Source of the DNA: Epichloe hybrida
Lineage: Eukaryota > Ascomycota > Sordariomycetes > Hypocreales > Clavicipitaceae
Reading direction: 5' to 3'
NCBI GenBank assembly: GCA_019022495.1
Contig: JAFEKR010000001.1
Location: 5,828,001 to 5,892,000 of the forward strand
Length of the DNA: 64,000 nt
Shown: positions 13,740 through 26,600 of the stretch, piece after piece
Position numbering within the stretch: the first letter of the stretch is position 1
Layout: every line of letters begins with the position of its first letter
Notes under the pieces: model-generated
What the model saw: the letters and a program-made list of their open reading frames with translations, nothing else
Told to the model about the DNA's origin: nothing
Databases searched by the model: none
Made by a program: the position numbers and the translations under genes

Positions 13740-13956
13740 TATTATAGACTAGCCCCTAGGCTATTATAATAAGGCGTTAATATAGTATTAAGAGACTTAA
13801 GGAGAAAGGAGAAAGGGTAAGAGGCTATCCCTAGTAATACCCCTTATACCCCTTAGGCTACTTATATAAGCCTCCTTTCCTTACCCTAACTGCTTCTGCC
13901 ACTCCCCTCTCTAACTGCTATATAGACAATGCTTAGGCAAAGCCCAAGCCCTTACA
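13740..13956 (-). repeat. Gypsy 5' LTR
   Basis: It is the partner of 6871-7087 and equal in length. The minus-strand reading starts TGTAAGGGCTTGGGC; the other end has become tattatagac from tgttatggac. The target duplication taagg follows at 13957-13961. Differences between the two LTRs are mainly C/T and G/A, so they reflect RIP more than age. Confidence 0.9.
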
Positions 13957-14677
13957 TAAGGCTTTAGAATTATAAACCTAAAAGTAATATTTAATTAGTT
14001 TAAATCTTAAATAAATAGTTTAAGCTTTTTTTAAGTTCTTATTATATTAAGAATAAGTTTTAAGTACTAAGTATATATTCTATTAACTTCTAGTAATTTA
14101 TCTAGATTTCTTAATTAATTTTATTCTATTAGTTTAGGGTATTTTTTATTTAAAATAATAATAATAACATTTTAAAATATAAAATAATTAATAGTAATAG
14201 TAAATAAAATAATAAGAAGGTTTTTCTTTAAGTTATATTAGTAAAATAAAGTATTAGGTATAATAGTATTATTAAAAAGTTATAATATTATAAATTACCC
14301 TAGTTATAGTAAAATCCTTTAAAAAAGGTAAATTTTATAAATTATATAACTAATTAGGTAAAATAGGTAATAATAAAAGCTTCTATATAACTAGCCTTCT
14401 TTTAATCCTTATAATAACCTTATATAATAAAAAAGCCCACTTTCTTTTTACTAATACTACATTTGTAGTTTTTGTAGTTAGTGTAATTAGTAATTACATT
14501 AACTACATTACACTATAAGCAAAAAAAAACTATAATACACTACACTATAAAAAAAAAACTACACTACACTAACTATAAAAAAAAACTACAATATATTAAC
14601 TATAAGAAAAAAAAACTACACTATAAATACAAATTTTTCCTAAAAACTACACTAACTACACTACAAACAATACTCTG
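13957..14677 (+). mobile_element. Non-autonomous hAT copy, right piece
   Basis: It resumes the element interrupted at 6870 (gctttagaattataaacc, as at about 55634) and ends CAATACTCTG at 14677. The sub-terminal part is the usual actacactac repeat block with poly-A runs. The right flank cctagagg is LINE sequence; the matching left flank is lost with the first half of the element. Confidence 0.85.
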
Positions 14678-17559
14678 CCTAGAGGTGTAGTGATTAAGGA
14701 TAGCTAAAGAGGTAGTTACTAAAGCTAGGTAAGTAAAGAGATAATAGAGATAATAGAGAATAGAAGTAAACTAGTAATCTTACACTAAGGTAAATAAGGA
14801 TTAGGAATAAGTTATTAAAATAGAAAGAAAAAACACGTAGAGAAAAGCCTTATAAAAAGCTAATATATAAAGAAAGAATAAGGGAGTATAAAGCCTTAAG
14901 AGATAAGCCTAGCTTTAAAGCTAGGCCCCCCTAGAATTACCTAGGTTACTAAAGCTAAAGAAAACTAAAAATAACCTAAACCTAGCTACTATATATAAGA
15001 ATAAAGTAAGTATACTAGTATAAAGATTCTTCTCTAAGCCTATAGTAAACCTCTCCTATATTTTAGATCTTACTTTCCTAAAGCTAAATAACACGCTATT
15101 CCTAAATAAAGAACAATTTAGATTAAAGAAAATATTAAATATCTTATTAAATATAGCTAGCTAGAAAGTAATAGGTAATAATAAACTCCTAATAAGCTTT
15201 ATTAAAGCCTATAGTAAGCTAGTAAAAGAGGCTATAGCTTAACTCTTAAATACTATTATTAAAGTAAAATACTTCCTAGCTTAATTCTAGATTACTAGAG
15301 TAATAGTAATTAGAAAACTAGGTAAGATAATAAAAGAGATAAGGAAGGCTAATATATAAAGGCTTATTTCCTTACTAAATATTATTAGGAAAATTATAGA
15401 AGTAGTAATTATAAAATAACTTATAGCCTTTACTAAGGTAAAAGGACTTCTCCTAGAACTATAAATAGAAAATAAAATAAATAAGTTAATAAAAATAGTA
15501 ATTAAGGTCTTAGTAAAATATATAAGAGAGGCCTAGGGTAAAGGTAAAATTACCTTACTAGCCTAGATAAATATTTTATTTACTTTTAATAAAGTTAGTT
15601 ACCTATACTTAATTACCTTACTAATTTAAATAGAAATCTTATACTAGCTAATAACTATAATATAAAGCTTCCTAGTAAATAAAATAAGCTAGCTTAGCTT
15701 TAATAGTAAACTCTCTAAACCCTTTAGAATTAAAGCTAGTAACTTATAAGAATTACCTCTCTTACTAATTCTCTTTCTCCTTTACTTAGTAAAATATTAT
15801 ATAAACCTCTAAGCTATCCTAAGTATAGTAACTATTAGATTTACTAATAATATAAATATTATAGTATTTAGTAAGAATATAGTGTAAACCTAGAGAAAAC
15901 TTAAGGCTATATAAAAAATCTATAAAAACTAGGTAAAGAAAGTAAGTATAAAGTTTAATCTAGTAAAAACTAAACTTATATACTTTAGTAAGGCCTATAG
16001 GCCTTTATAAGTAAGAGTTTAGCTTAGTATAAAAAAGATAGTACTAATAGAAGTATACTAATTTCTTAGGGTATAAGTAAATAAAAAACTTAACTAAAGT
16101 GCCTATAAAAATATCCTTAAGGGAAAGCTAGCCTAGTAGTAGCTTATACTCTTTATATTAGTAATACTAGTATAAGGTATTAGTTTTAGAGATATCTAGC
16201 TTATATATATATAAGTAATATAGCTTATTTTTACTTATAAAGTAAGTGCTTATTATACCCTAACTAAGAAAGAAAGAAACCTAAGAGAAATAATTAAAAG
16301 CTTTATAGTAAACTAATTAACTTACCTCTAGACTATGGCTAGAGTATTTAAGGCTATACTAATTACCTAGCTAGAGGTTAAGACCTATATCCTTTCCTTA
16401 GACCTTTACCTAAATAAAATAAAATAAAAGTTTAAAGAAAGAATTATACTTAGTAAAATAGTAAATAAAATATAGGCTATAGCTAACTTAGTATAAATAG
16501 TATTATAATATAAAGAAAGACTCCCTCTTACTAATAATAAACTAGATATATAATTATATAAAAAATAAAAGAGAAAATAGGAAAACTAGTATTTTAATAA
16601 AAAACTAAGATAATATAGGTATAGAAAAGAGCTAATAGAGAATTACTTACTTACTTATAACCTAAAGAATATCTAGAAATTTTATACTAGACTTAATAAG
16701 TATATCTCTTTTATAATAATATAACTATATATAGGAAAGATTAGCCTTAATAAGTTCCTTTTTTAAAGATATATTTCTAGGGTAGCTTTACCCCTATATA
16801 GCTATAGCTATATAGTTAAAGACTAGTATTATATAATTATTAACTATACTAACTATAACTATAAACACCTCTAAATATAATAGCCTAGAGATATATAGAA
16901 AGTAAGGCTAGCCTTAGATAATTCCCTAAGGGTAAGATATATAGCTAAATAAGTCCTTAGTATAAGAAAACTCTAATATAATATATTAGTATAAGACCTA
17001 GCCCTTAGCTAATGTAAACTAGGGGAGGATCTAGGCTACCCTAGAGGTAACTAAAATAATTAATAAATAAACACTATAAATAACTAAAGAGAGACACTAA
17101 GTAAGATAATATAGCTATAGAGATAGGCTAGAAATAAGGAGAAATTACACTAAGATAAAAAGACTATAAGTCTAGAATAGTTATTAGATTAATTTTAAGT
17201 TAAAAAACTATAGGTATTATTTTATACTAGCTTACTACTACCCCTTTACTAACCTAAAATTAGCCTTATTTCTCTTTAAAAACTAGGATTATATTCTCTA
17301 TTACCTTACTCTTACTCTTAGCTAATAAGCTAGTAGCTAGGAGCTAGTTTATTTTTACTACCTAGGTATTAAGCTACTAGAGCTAAAAGATAACCTTATT
17401 ATATTATTCCTTAGTAAACCTAGACTTAGCTAAGTCTAGGCTTACTACTATAATACCTTTTTTTTTCTTAGTGTGATTTTTAGTATAAAGTTTCTTAAGC
17501 TATATAGTTCTCTAAGGCCTAGATAATTAAAGTTAGCCTTAATTTAAAGCTATTACTAT
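14678..17559 (+). mobile_element. Tad1-like LINE (copy b) with reverse transcriptase remains
   Basis: It is the reverse complement of about 24950-27840 of the nearly complete LINE. On the plus strand at 15828-15860 the frame reads V-T-I-R-F-T-N-N-I-N-I, the position of the LINE reverse transcriptase FADD/FVDD box, with both aspartates changed to Asn by G-to-A transitions. In the same frame, at 15951-15995, K-F-N-L-V-K-T-K-L-I-Y-F-S-K-A matches the KFNxxKxxLIHF segment known from Tad1-type elements. Stops interrupt the rest. Its 5' end is cut by the hAT copy and it is split by the element at 17568-19143. Confidence 0.85.
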
Positions 17560-17567
17560 ATTAGAGT

Positions 17568-19143
17568 CAGAGCTTTGTACTACACTACACTACATTTTGT
17601 AGTATTTGTAGTGTAGTGTAATATACTACACTACATTACATACTACACTACACTATATACTACACTACAAGGAGATTTTTCTACTACATGTAGTATTTGT
17701 AGTATTTTGTAGTATTTGTAGTATTTTGTTATATTTAGTAATATAATAGCTTATAATAGCTTATAATAGCTTATAATAGCTTATAATAGCTTATAATAGC
17801 TTATAAATTTATTAGCTATTAGTATTAATAAGTATTTCCTTTAAGTAAAAATCATATATATAAGTAAAAAAGCTATAAAGAAGTAAGTTATAGTTATAAT
17901 AACTTACTTATAAACTTACTTTTATAAAAATCCCTCTCTTTTAAGTAAAAATTATATATTTAAGTAAGAAAGCTATAGAGAAGTTACTTATAGTTATAAA
18001 GACCTATTTATAGACTTACTTTTATAAAAATTCCTTTGTTTAAGTAAAAATCTTATTTTAAGCAAGAAAGCTATAAAGAAGTTACCTATAGGTATAAGGA
18101 CTCACTTTTAGACTTACTTTTATATAAATTTCTCTTTTTAAGTAAAAATCATGTATTTAAGTAAGAAAGCTATAAAGAAATTACCTATAGGTATAAGGAC
18201 CTACTTTTAGACCCACTTTTATATAAATTTCTCTTTTTAAGTAAAAATTATATATTTAAGCAAGAAAGCTATAAAGAAGTTACTAATAGTTATAAGGACC
18301 CACTTTTAGACCCACTTTTAGACCTGTTTTTAGAAAAAACTATATTACTAAGTAAGAAAACTAAAGATAATCTATATTATTTAACTTACTTTTAAGGCTT
18401 ATTTTTAAATAACTTTAATACTAAGGAAAATTCATTATATATATTTATTAAATCTATAATTAAATAGTTAAGTTCTTTTTAAGTAACTTTACTTAGTACT
18501 TTTACTATTCCTTTTACTAAAAAAACCCTTAAAGTTAATATAATTATTTATAACTCTAATAAAATACCTATATTACTAGAAACTTCTTTATTAGTTAAAT
18601 TTTAATATTCTCTTATTAATAAGATAGTTATATATATATATATAATATTATTAGAGTTTTAGTCTTATTTATATATAATAAAAATAATTTCTTTAGGGTA
18701 ATTCCTATATTTTAAGTAAAAAAAAAGCATACTAAAATAAATAGTAAATCTAAAGAAAAAGATATTAAGATAAAGTAATGTCTATAATTAAGGGAAAAAA
18801 ATAGGTTATAATTATAAACAAAAATATACCTTATTTAGCTTCTATATACCTATAATTAGCTTAATAATCTAAATAATCTTAAATTTTAAGAATTTATAAC
18901 TAAATAACTAAATTATAATAAAAAAACAGCTAATATTAACTTAATTAAGAAAAATCTAAGGAATATTATAAAACTATATAATACCCCACTTTTTTTTTTA
19001 CTAATACTACATTTGTAGTATTTGTAGTGTAGTGTAGTATTTACTACACTACACTACATACTACACTACACTAAAATCTACTACACTACATACTACAATG
19101 AAAGCCAAAATACTACATTTACTACACTACATGCAAAGCTCTG
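17568..19143. mobile_element. Second hAT-like non-autonomous element
   Basis: The terminal inverted repeats are CAGAGCTTTG at 17568 and CAAAGCTCTG at 19143, flanked by the perfect 8-bp duplication attagagt (17560-17567 and 19144-19151). Length is 1576 bp. The sub-terminal parts are arrays of tactacactacac and its complement. The interior has five or so imperfect repeats of about 75 bp around the phrase aagaaagctataaagaagt (17850-18330). No transposase is visible. The 8-bp duplication and CAGAG ends place it in the hAT superfamily. Confidence 0.9.
17735..17806. repeat. 10-bp tandem repeat (agcttataat)
   Basis: Six near-perfect units follow the terminal block of the element. The same decamer occurs in the other hAT family, so the two share a building block or a common origin. 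Confidence 0.75.
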
Positions 19144-19151
19144 ATTAGAGT

Positions 19152-19320
19152 AAAACCACTTATATTACTCCTAGTAACTATACTAGCCTAGGTATTAACT
19201 AATTACTAATACTCCCCTTACTAGCTAGTAATATTTAGCTATAAGTAAATTAGCACTAAAGTAAGCTTAGAGTAAGTATAAATACTAATATTACCTTAGA
19301 ATATCTATAGTTATAAATGT
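19152..19320 (+). mobile_element. LINE copy b, continuation after the insertion
   Basis: It continues the LINE sequence broken at 17559 (agagtaaaaccacttatattactcctagt, as in copy a at 3401). Homology to copy a ends near 19320, so the 3' part of this LINE is lost. Confidence 0.75.
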
Positions 19321-20098
19321 TAAAAATAAGACCTATTTTTAGCCCTTTCTAGTTAAAGGACCTTTTAATTACTAGCTTGCATTGCAAGACTAACAGCTGC
19401 GACTGACTGTGTGGATGACTAATCCAAATCAATTGTGGATTATTCAATTGCGTTATGGCTGCAAGCGTAGCTACAACCGCAGCGCCACTAGTAATTAGGT
19501 AAGCTAGGGTGACGTAAGCAGGTTACCCTATACGCGGGTTACCCTATAGCTATCTTTAACAGCGATTTTCTCTTTAACTAGAGGTTATACAAAAGTCTTA
19601 CATATAGCAAATTAAAGCTAGAAGACAAGGCTTTCATTTAATGTAGGAATATTTTTTAGACTAAAATTTAGTGCATATAGGTTGCTAGTTTGTATGGTAG
19701 TAAGTTGATTTTTTGGATTTTATATATAAATAAATTTTGCGGAAAACAAAAAGTGGCCTATAAGACCTCTTTAGTAGTCTAGATTTACTAATATAGTTAG
19801 TAAGTATATAAGAGAAAGAAGATCTTTTTAATCTAGCTAGATAGCTAGGCCTCTTAATCTAATAGCTACATTGCCTATATAACGCCACTAAAATCAATTC
19901 TATTAGTATATAAGATATCGTAAAAGTTATCTAGATTAAATTTAATTAGTTAATAACTGCTAAAACCTTCCGTTACGTTGCGTTAGTTATTCTCACGTGG
20001 TGGTTTTACTAGTCCCTGACCGTAGAGCTGCACCTGTATAGCTGTTGCTAGCCAGCAACTAGCTCCCTACATTTCAATAGTTTTCCGCTTGACAAAAC
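19321..20098. other. Less AT-rich patch between repeats, unidentified
   Basis: Composition changes sharply here; 19365-19560 and 19960-20090 contain many CpGs (for example gctgcaagcgtagctac), unlike the surrounding RIP-mutated DNA. I see no open frame of useful length. There are short symmetries: aattactag near 19367 and ctagtaatt near 19488, a repeated ggttaccctata near 19525-19545, and GCGGAAAAC near 19739 against GTTTTCCGC near 20082. The last pair could bound a small inverted-repeat element, but I see no convincing target duplication. Confidence 0.4.
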
Positions 20099-20478
20099 AA
20101 TACTCTAATAATAAGCTACTTATATTAAGTTTATTAGTAGTTTATTTTATTTAATTACTTTAGTTTATAGTTTTTTTTAAATAAGTAATAATTACAATTT
20201 ATAGAAATATAAAAGAATTTATAGAAATAGTAAATAATATAATAAGAAGGTTTTTCTTTAAGTTATATTAGTAAAATAAAGTATTAAGTTAAATAGTATT
20301 ATTAAAAAGGTATAATATTATATATAACCTTAATTAGTTATAGTAAAATTATTAAAATAATATAATATTATAAATTCTATAACTAATTAAATAAAATAGG
20401 TAATAATAAAAGCTTTTATATAACTAGCTTTCTCCTAATCCCTATAATACTAATAAATAATAAAAAGTCTAATACTAT
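20099..20478 (-). mobile_element. Non-autonomous hAT copy, left piece, split by Copia
   Basis: It matches 5720-6070 of the copy at 4402. It is interrupted at 20478 by the Copia element and resumes at 38763, the 5-bp actat being present on both sides (20474-20478 and 38763-38767). Its left end is incomplete; caatactct at about 20097 looks like a stray copy of the terminal repeat. Confidence 0.75.
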
Positions 20479-20768
20479 TGTTAGGTACACCAAGGAACGT
20501 TGCACTAGTGCGAAGAGGTTAAATTCAATAAAGTTAATAATAATAGCTAATAACTAAGAGAGAAGAGAAAAGGGAGAAGGAAAGGAATCTAGCTAGAAAA
20601 GAAAGTAAGCAAAAAAAGGGGGAAAAGTAAGGCTACAGTGTAGTGCCACTGCTAACGGAGTAGGGTAGCTCGCGATGCATCTAATTACATTACGTGTATC
20701 CCTTTAGTAGCTTCACTCTTTAGCTATAGTTAGACTATCTATTATCTAAAGGTCTAAAGGAAGCTACA
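20479..20768 (-). repeat. Copia 3' LTR
   Basis: It starts TGTTAGGTACACC and ends aagctaca. It aligns end to end with 38473-38762 at the same length. Several CpG-containing stretches (about 20640-20700) survive, making it less mutated than the interior. Confidence 0.9.
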
Positions 20769-23168
20769 CTAGTAGTCTCTCTTTTCTTTATAGCTAAAGA
20801 AGCCTGAAAACGCAATAAAAATCGGATTAAAGGAAAGTATATATAAGTAAATCCCTTAATAGGAATCCACAGTCCTTATTAGCTATTATGGCTTTAGTTA
20901 TTCTAATTAACCTAGTTATTATAATTTATACTTATATGCTTATTATATTAATTCTCCCCTTTGCCTAACCTTATAGGTCTCTTAACCTAACCTTTTATAT
21001 AAATTATTAATTTATTTAGATTAATTAAGGTTAAGGGGGCTAAATTTAGTAATGCCTTTATTATTGCATTAGCTAGATTATTGCCACTGTTAATTTATCT
21101 AACTTTATAGACTTCCTTTCTCTTATATAACTACTAAAGGGCTATAATATTAATTATTAGCCACTTCTCTTTTATTATACCTAGCTTTATAAGGCATTTA
21201 TATAATAAGAAAGAGTTTATATAAAGAATTATTAGGATTTAAGGTATCTTTAATTAGTCTGTGATTATATAAAGGGTTATAGATATTACGTACGTAATAT
21301 TAGTACCTTAAACCATGCTATATAGCTTAGATATAAGTGTGCTATAGGTTACACGCTTGCTTTTTATAAAGCTATATATAATAATATTCTCTTTTAAGAT
21401 AAAGGTATTATTCCCCTTTATTACTTTATTACTAATTATAATAATATATCTAATCTATAAACTTAGATCTTTGTTATTAGTAAGGGACTTATTTATAAAT
21501 ATAAAGAGTTTTACCTCTTTAAGAGTTAAGGGGATATATTATAATCCCTACTACTAATGCTTAATTTACTACTTAAGGCGTTTATTAAGTTATAAGATAT
21601 TATTAGCAAAGGGTTCTTAGTGTTATGCGGTAATTAATAGGTTATATAATGCCTCTAGTTAAGAGACTATTATAATATAACTTCCTTAGGCTCTTTGCTT
21701 TATATAATCTTGCCTTACTATTAGTAATTAAGGGTTAATTTCCTTAATCTTCTAACTTTAGCCCTTTTAGATTAAGGTTAGGGAGTTATTAGCATTCTAG
21801 GTTAAGATATAGCTATTAAAGATAAGGGGATTTATAGTTATAAGGTATTGTTTTTCTTTAGCTATAAACTTTGCCTTTTAGAGCTCTCTTTTTTCTTTCT
21901 TAAAGAAGTTATTATTACTAAGGCCTAGCGTGTTATTTATTTATATCCTTATAATACTAAAGAGGTTTTCTTTATTTAGGGCTATAATTAGTAAGCAAGG
22001 ACTATATATTAAGGTTATTATATTAAGATTATCCTTATAGTGGTAAAAATATATTGCTTACTAGTGGGTTCTAGCCTTTGTAATCCTATAGAGAGGCTTA
22101 ATTACCTCTATTATTATGCCTTTTAGGAAGAGGTATGTAATTTACTTTAGTAGCTTTATAATAATTAGCCTATTTAGGGTTATTTAAGATTAAACATAAG
22201 CTTACATAATATCTTATAGCTAAAGGTAAATTCCCTTTTACTTTAATAATAGAGTAAGGGCTATAATAATCCATTAGCTTAATCGCTATATTATTAGTAA
22301 TTAGGTTAAGATAGCCTCTTTTCCTCTATTATTATGCCCTTATATAATAAGGCGCGATTTCTTATATAGTGTTTTAGTGCCTTTACCTTTAATCTCTTAG
22401 ACTATATAAGAATTAAAGATCTAGTAACCTTTATGCTTTACTAGATTAAATATTATAAATCTAAATATATTATAAGCTTATAATACATTAATCTTAGCTT
22501 AATTAGATTATTTAAAGGGGCTCCTTAGGGTTATAATCTTTCTCTCTTAGTAAAGTTAAAGGGTAAGGTTTTAGTTAGCCTTTTCTTTTACTATAAGGAA
22601 TACTATATTTAGCACTTCTTTAGCTATAATTTCCTTAATTAATACTTTCTCTTAGTCTTTATTAATAAATATAAGAGGCTTTATAAGTTTAATAAGCTCC
22701 TTAGGATTATAAACCTAGGCTCTAGTTACCTTTACTTTTACTTCCTTAAGGCTACTAGCTTTATAGCTTCCTATAGGGGTAGCTTTAGCTACCTTAAGGC
22801 TTACTATAAGTTCTTTAACTCTATAGCTTTCTATAGGATTACCTTTAGCCTTAATAGCCTTTATAGGCTTCTTTATACCCTTATTAATAAAGAATTAAAC
22901 TATAAGGTTTTTCCTTAGCCTCCCTTACTTTCTCTTTACTAGTATCTCTTTCTTTTTTTCCTTTACCTTATTACCCTTTATAGGTAACTTATTCCCCTAG
23001 GGTCTCTTAGCCTTTTCTTATAATAAAACTATAGTATTAAAGGGAGCTATAGTATAGGAAGGGGCTATATTATAGGTAAGGACCTCTAGGTCTAGGTTAT
23101 ATTCCCTAATATCCTAAAGGCTTTGCTTATTAGCCCCTATATACTATAAGTTCTTATAGTATAGCTTT
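20769..23168 (-). pseudogene. Copia pol remnant (reverse transcriptase end)
   Basis: This is the 3' part of the polyprotein on the minus strand. The active-site region near 22018-21905 reads in one frame through Y-S-P-C-L-L-I, a variable stretch, and the position of QTDD, now stop-Ile-Asn-Asn, followed by T-L-G-L and an acidic block turned into N-N-N. Catalytic aspartates are lost. A 66-codon open frame on the plus strand at 21357-21557 is chance. The region ends at the hAT target duplication attactat (23169-23176). Confidence 0.75.
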
Positions 23169-23654
23169 ATTACTATCAGACAATTGTATGTAGTGTAATT
23201 AATGTAGTTTTTAGGGGGTACCTTGTAATTGTAGTTGTAATTGTTACTAGGGTGTAATTAATTAATTATAATTGTTAACTACATGTAATTAATTGTAATT
23301 GTAGTTATAATAATTACAATTAATTACAACTATAACTACATAATTACATGTAATTGTTACTAAAAATAGAAAACTTATATATAATTAAGATATATTTTTC
23401 TTTGGATTTTTCTTTATAAACTTAATATTATGCTTATTTTCTTTTACAATTTAGTTATTTAGTTATAATATTTTATAGTCTAAGCTAATTTAGATTATTA
23501 AGCTAATTATAGGTATATAGTAGCTAAATATAGAATCTTTTAGTCTTATCTTATAGCCTGTTTTTTTTTATATATAATATAGGTTTATTTACTTTAATAT
23601 CTTTTTTTTTAGATTTACTATTCTTTTTAATATACTTTTTTTACTTTTAATATA

Positions 23655-26600
23655 TATTCTTTACGCTAGCTAGCTAACTATGTAGCTGTTCCTAGTACTC
23701 CATCCGCTTAGTTAAGAGGGAAAACCCTTTACTAGGAAGAAAAACCCTCTTATATCTGTAAATAAGCTAGCGCTAACCCTCTTCTAGGTTTACGCCACAT
23801 TAGGTGTAATTAATTATAGGTGTTTAGTACTAGCTTACGCTAGCCTTATCCTAAAGAAAATAAAAAAAAAAGGAAAAAATATAGTAGTAATCCTAACTAG
23901 CTTCCTTTAGTGCTAGTCTAGTCTTACTTTAACCTAGCTCTATATCTCTTACTTTACCCTAGGGTATAGTAAATTTAGATTTATAATAATAATTCACTTT
24001 TTATTTACTTTACTTCTAACTTTTCTAGTGCTTTACTTTTTAGCTAAATCTAACCTAGTACTAGTTTAAATATCTTATAAAGTCTAAGTATATAGTTTTA
24101 TTTAATTATAGTAAGGGGTAAGTAATTTAGGCCTAGTAACTAGGTAGTTTTACTTCTAAATTAGTTACACACTATCTATATATTTACTTATCTTATGCTT
24201 TATTTTCTAGCTAATATTATAGTTAGTCCCCCCCTCTCTTTCTTTTAAGTATAAAAGAGAGCTCCTCCTCTCTTAAGGTTCTAACCTTTTTTCTCTTCTT
24301 ATAATAAATTTCCTATAGGTTCTTTTCCTTCCTATCCCTTTTAGAAGCTATTTAAGGCTTCTCTAGTCTAGTGCTAGTTTAAATACTAATGTTTTACATA
24401 GAAAAACACACTATAATATTACTAAGCTCTATAAGTACCTTATTTTTAGTGCTATTCTAGCTCTAATTTACCTAGGAACTTATAACCTTAGATAAGTATC
24501 TAAGGAAGTCCTTAACCTAGAAGTAATTAGATTAAGTAAAGGTAAAAGGCCTAGAAGTAAGTCCCCTTTACCTCTATTTTGCCTTATTTCTAGGTCTAAC
24601 CTAGGGTAGCTAGGTAAGCTATAAGAGATCTAGTGTGTATTCTATAAGATATAATCTATTAAATATAAGGGCTATTAGTGCTATAATATTATTAGTAAGT
24701 TAGTTTATTTCTAGTTTAAGGGCAAGGCTAATCTACATATAAAGGGGTAATATCTAACGCCTATTTTAATTATTAGATCTATAATTATATATATATTAAG
24801 GTAATATTAACTCCTATGCTTATTCTAAGCTTACTCTAGTGCTAATTTACTTATAGCTAAATATTACTAGCTAGTAAGGGGAATATTAGTAGTTAGTTAA
24901 GACTTAGGCTAGTATAGTTACTAGGAGTAATATAAGTGGTTTTACTCTAGCTTAGTAATAGCTTTATTCTATAGCTAACTTTAATTATCTAGGCCTTAGA
25001 GAACTATATAGCTTAGGTTAAGAAACTCTATACTAAAAACCACGCTAAGAAAAAATAGGGCATTACTATAGTAAGCCTAGACTTAGCTAAGTCTAGGTTT
25101 ATAGAGGAATAATATAATAAGGTTATCTTTTAGCTCTAGTAGCTTAATACCTAAGTAATAGAGATAAACTAGCTCCTAGCTACTAGCCTATTAGCTAAGG
25201 GTAAGAGTAAGGTAATAGAGAATATAATCCCTATTCCTAAGGAGAAATAAGGCTAATTCTAGGTTAGTAAAGGGGTAGTAGTAGGCTAGTGTAAAATAAT
25301 ACCTATAGCTTTTTAACTTAAAATTAATCTAATAACTATTCTAGACCTATAGTCTTCCTATTATAGTGTGATTTTACCTTATATCTAGCCTACCTCTATA
25401 GCTACACTATTTTACCTAGTGCCTTACTTTAGTTATCTATAGTATCTATTTATTAGTTAGTTTAGTTACCTCTAGGGTAGCCTAGATCCTCCCCTAGTTT
25501 ATATTAACTAAAGGCTAGGTCTTATGCTAATATATAGTATTAAAGTCTTCTTATACTAAGAAATCACTTTATAATATATCTTACCTTTAGGGGATTATCT
25601 AAGGCTAGCCTTACCTCCTATATGTCTTTAGGCTATCTTATTTAAGGGTGTCTATAGTTATAGTTAGTATAGTTAATAATTATATAGTACTAGTCTTTAA
25701 TTACATAACTATAGCTATATAGGGGTAAAGCTACCCTAGGAACGTGCCTTTAGAAAAGGAACTTATTAAGGCTAATCTTTCCTATATATAATTATACTAT
25801 TATAAAGGAAATATACTTATTAAGCCTAGTGTAAAATTTCTAGATTTCCTTTAGGTTATAGGTAAGTAAGTAATTCTCTATTAGCTCTCTCCTATGCCTA
25901 TATTATCTCTATTACCTATTAGAATACTAGTTTTCCTATCTTTTCTTTTACTCCTTATATAGTTATATATCTAGTTTATTATTAGTAAGTAAGGGTTTTC
26001 TTTTACATTATAGTACTATTTATACTAAGTTAGCTATAGCCTATATTTTATTTATTATTTTACTAAGTATAATCCTTTTCTTAAACTTTTGCTTTATCTT
26101 ATTTAGGTAAAGGTCTAGGGGGGGGATATAGGTTTTAACTTCTAGCTAAGTAATTAGTATAGCCTTAAACACTCTAGCTATAGTCTAGAGATAGGTTAAT
26201 TAGTTTACTATAAAACTTCTAACTATTCCTTATAGTTTTCCTTTCTTCTTAGTTAGGGTATAGTAAGCACTTACCCTATAGGTAAGAATAGGCTAGACTA
26301 CCTATGTATATATAAGCTAGGTGTCTTTAAAGCTAATGCCCTATGCTAACGCTACTAATATAAAGAGTGTAAGCTACTACTAGGCTAGTTTTCCCTTAAG
26401 GATATTCTTATAGGCACTCTAGTTAAGTTTCCTATTTACCTATACCCTAAGGAATTAGCATACCTCTATTAGCGCTATCTTCTCTATACTAAGCTAGACC
26501 CTAGCCTATAAGGGCCTATAGGCCTTACTAAAGTGTATAAGTTTAGTTTTTACTAGGTTAAACTTTACTCTTACCTCCTTTACCTATTTCTTATAGATCT

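Larger units (their letters stand above)
6871..13956 (-). mobile_element. Ty3/Gypsy LTR retrotransposon, RIP-inactivated
   Basis: Two 217-bp long terminal repeats (6871-7087 and 13740-13956) enclose a 6.65-kb interior, and a 5-bp duplication taagg flanks the whole. The coding strand is minus, because a Gypsy reverse transcriptase motif is read there at about 11216-11175 (D-F-I-I-V-Y-L-D-N-I-L-V-Y). The second catalytic aspartate is Asn (GAT to AAT), a G-to-A change of the RIP type. Many stops break the polyprotein. It inserted into a hAT copy. A second copy starts at 58989. Confidence 0.92.

Noticed and set aside
19739..20091. Small inverted-repeat transposon bounded by GCGGAAAAC and GTTTTCCGC
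   Set aside because: The arms are only nine bases and no target duplication is visible.
21357..21557. 66-codon hydrophobic open frame on the plus strand
   Set aside because: It lies opposite the Copia pol remnant in AT-rich DNA, where codons for Leu and Ile arise by composition.
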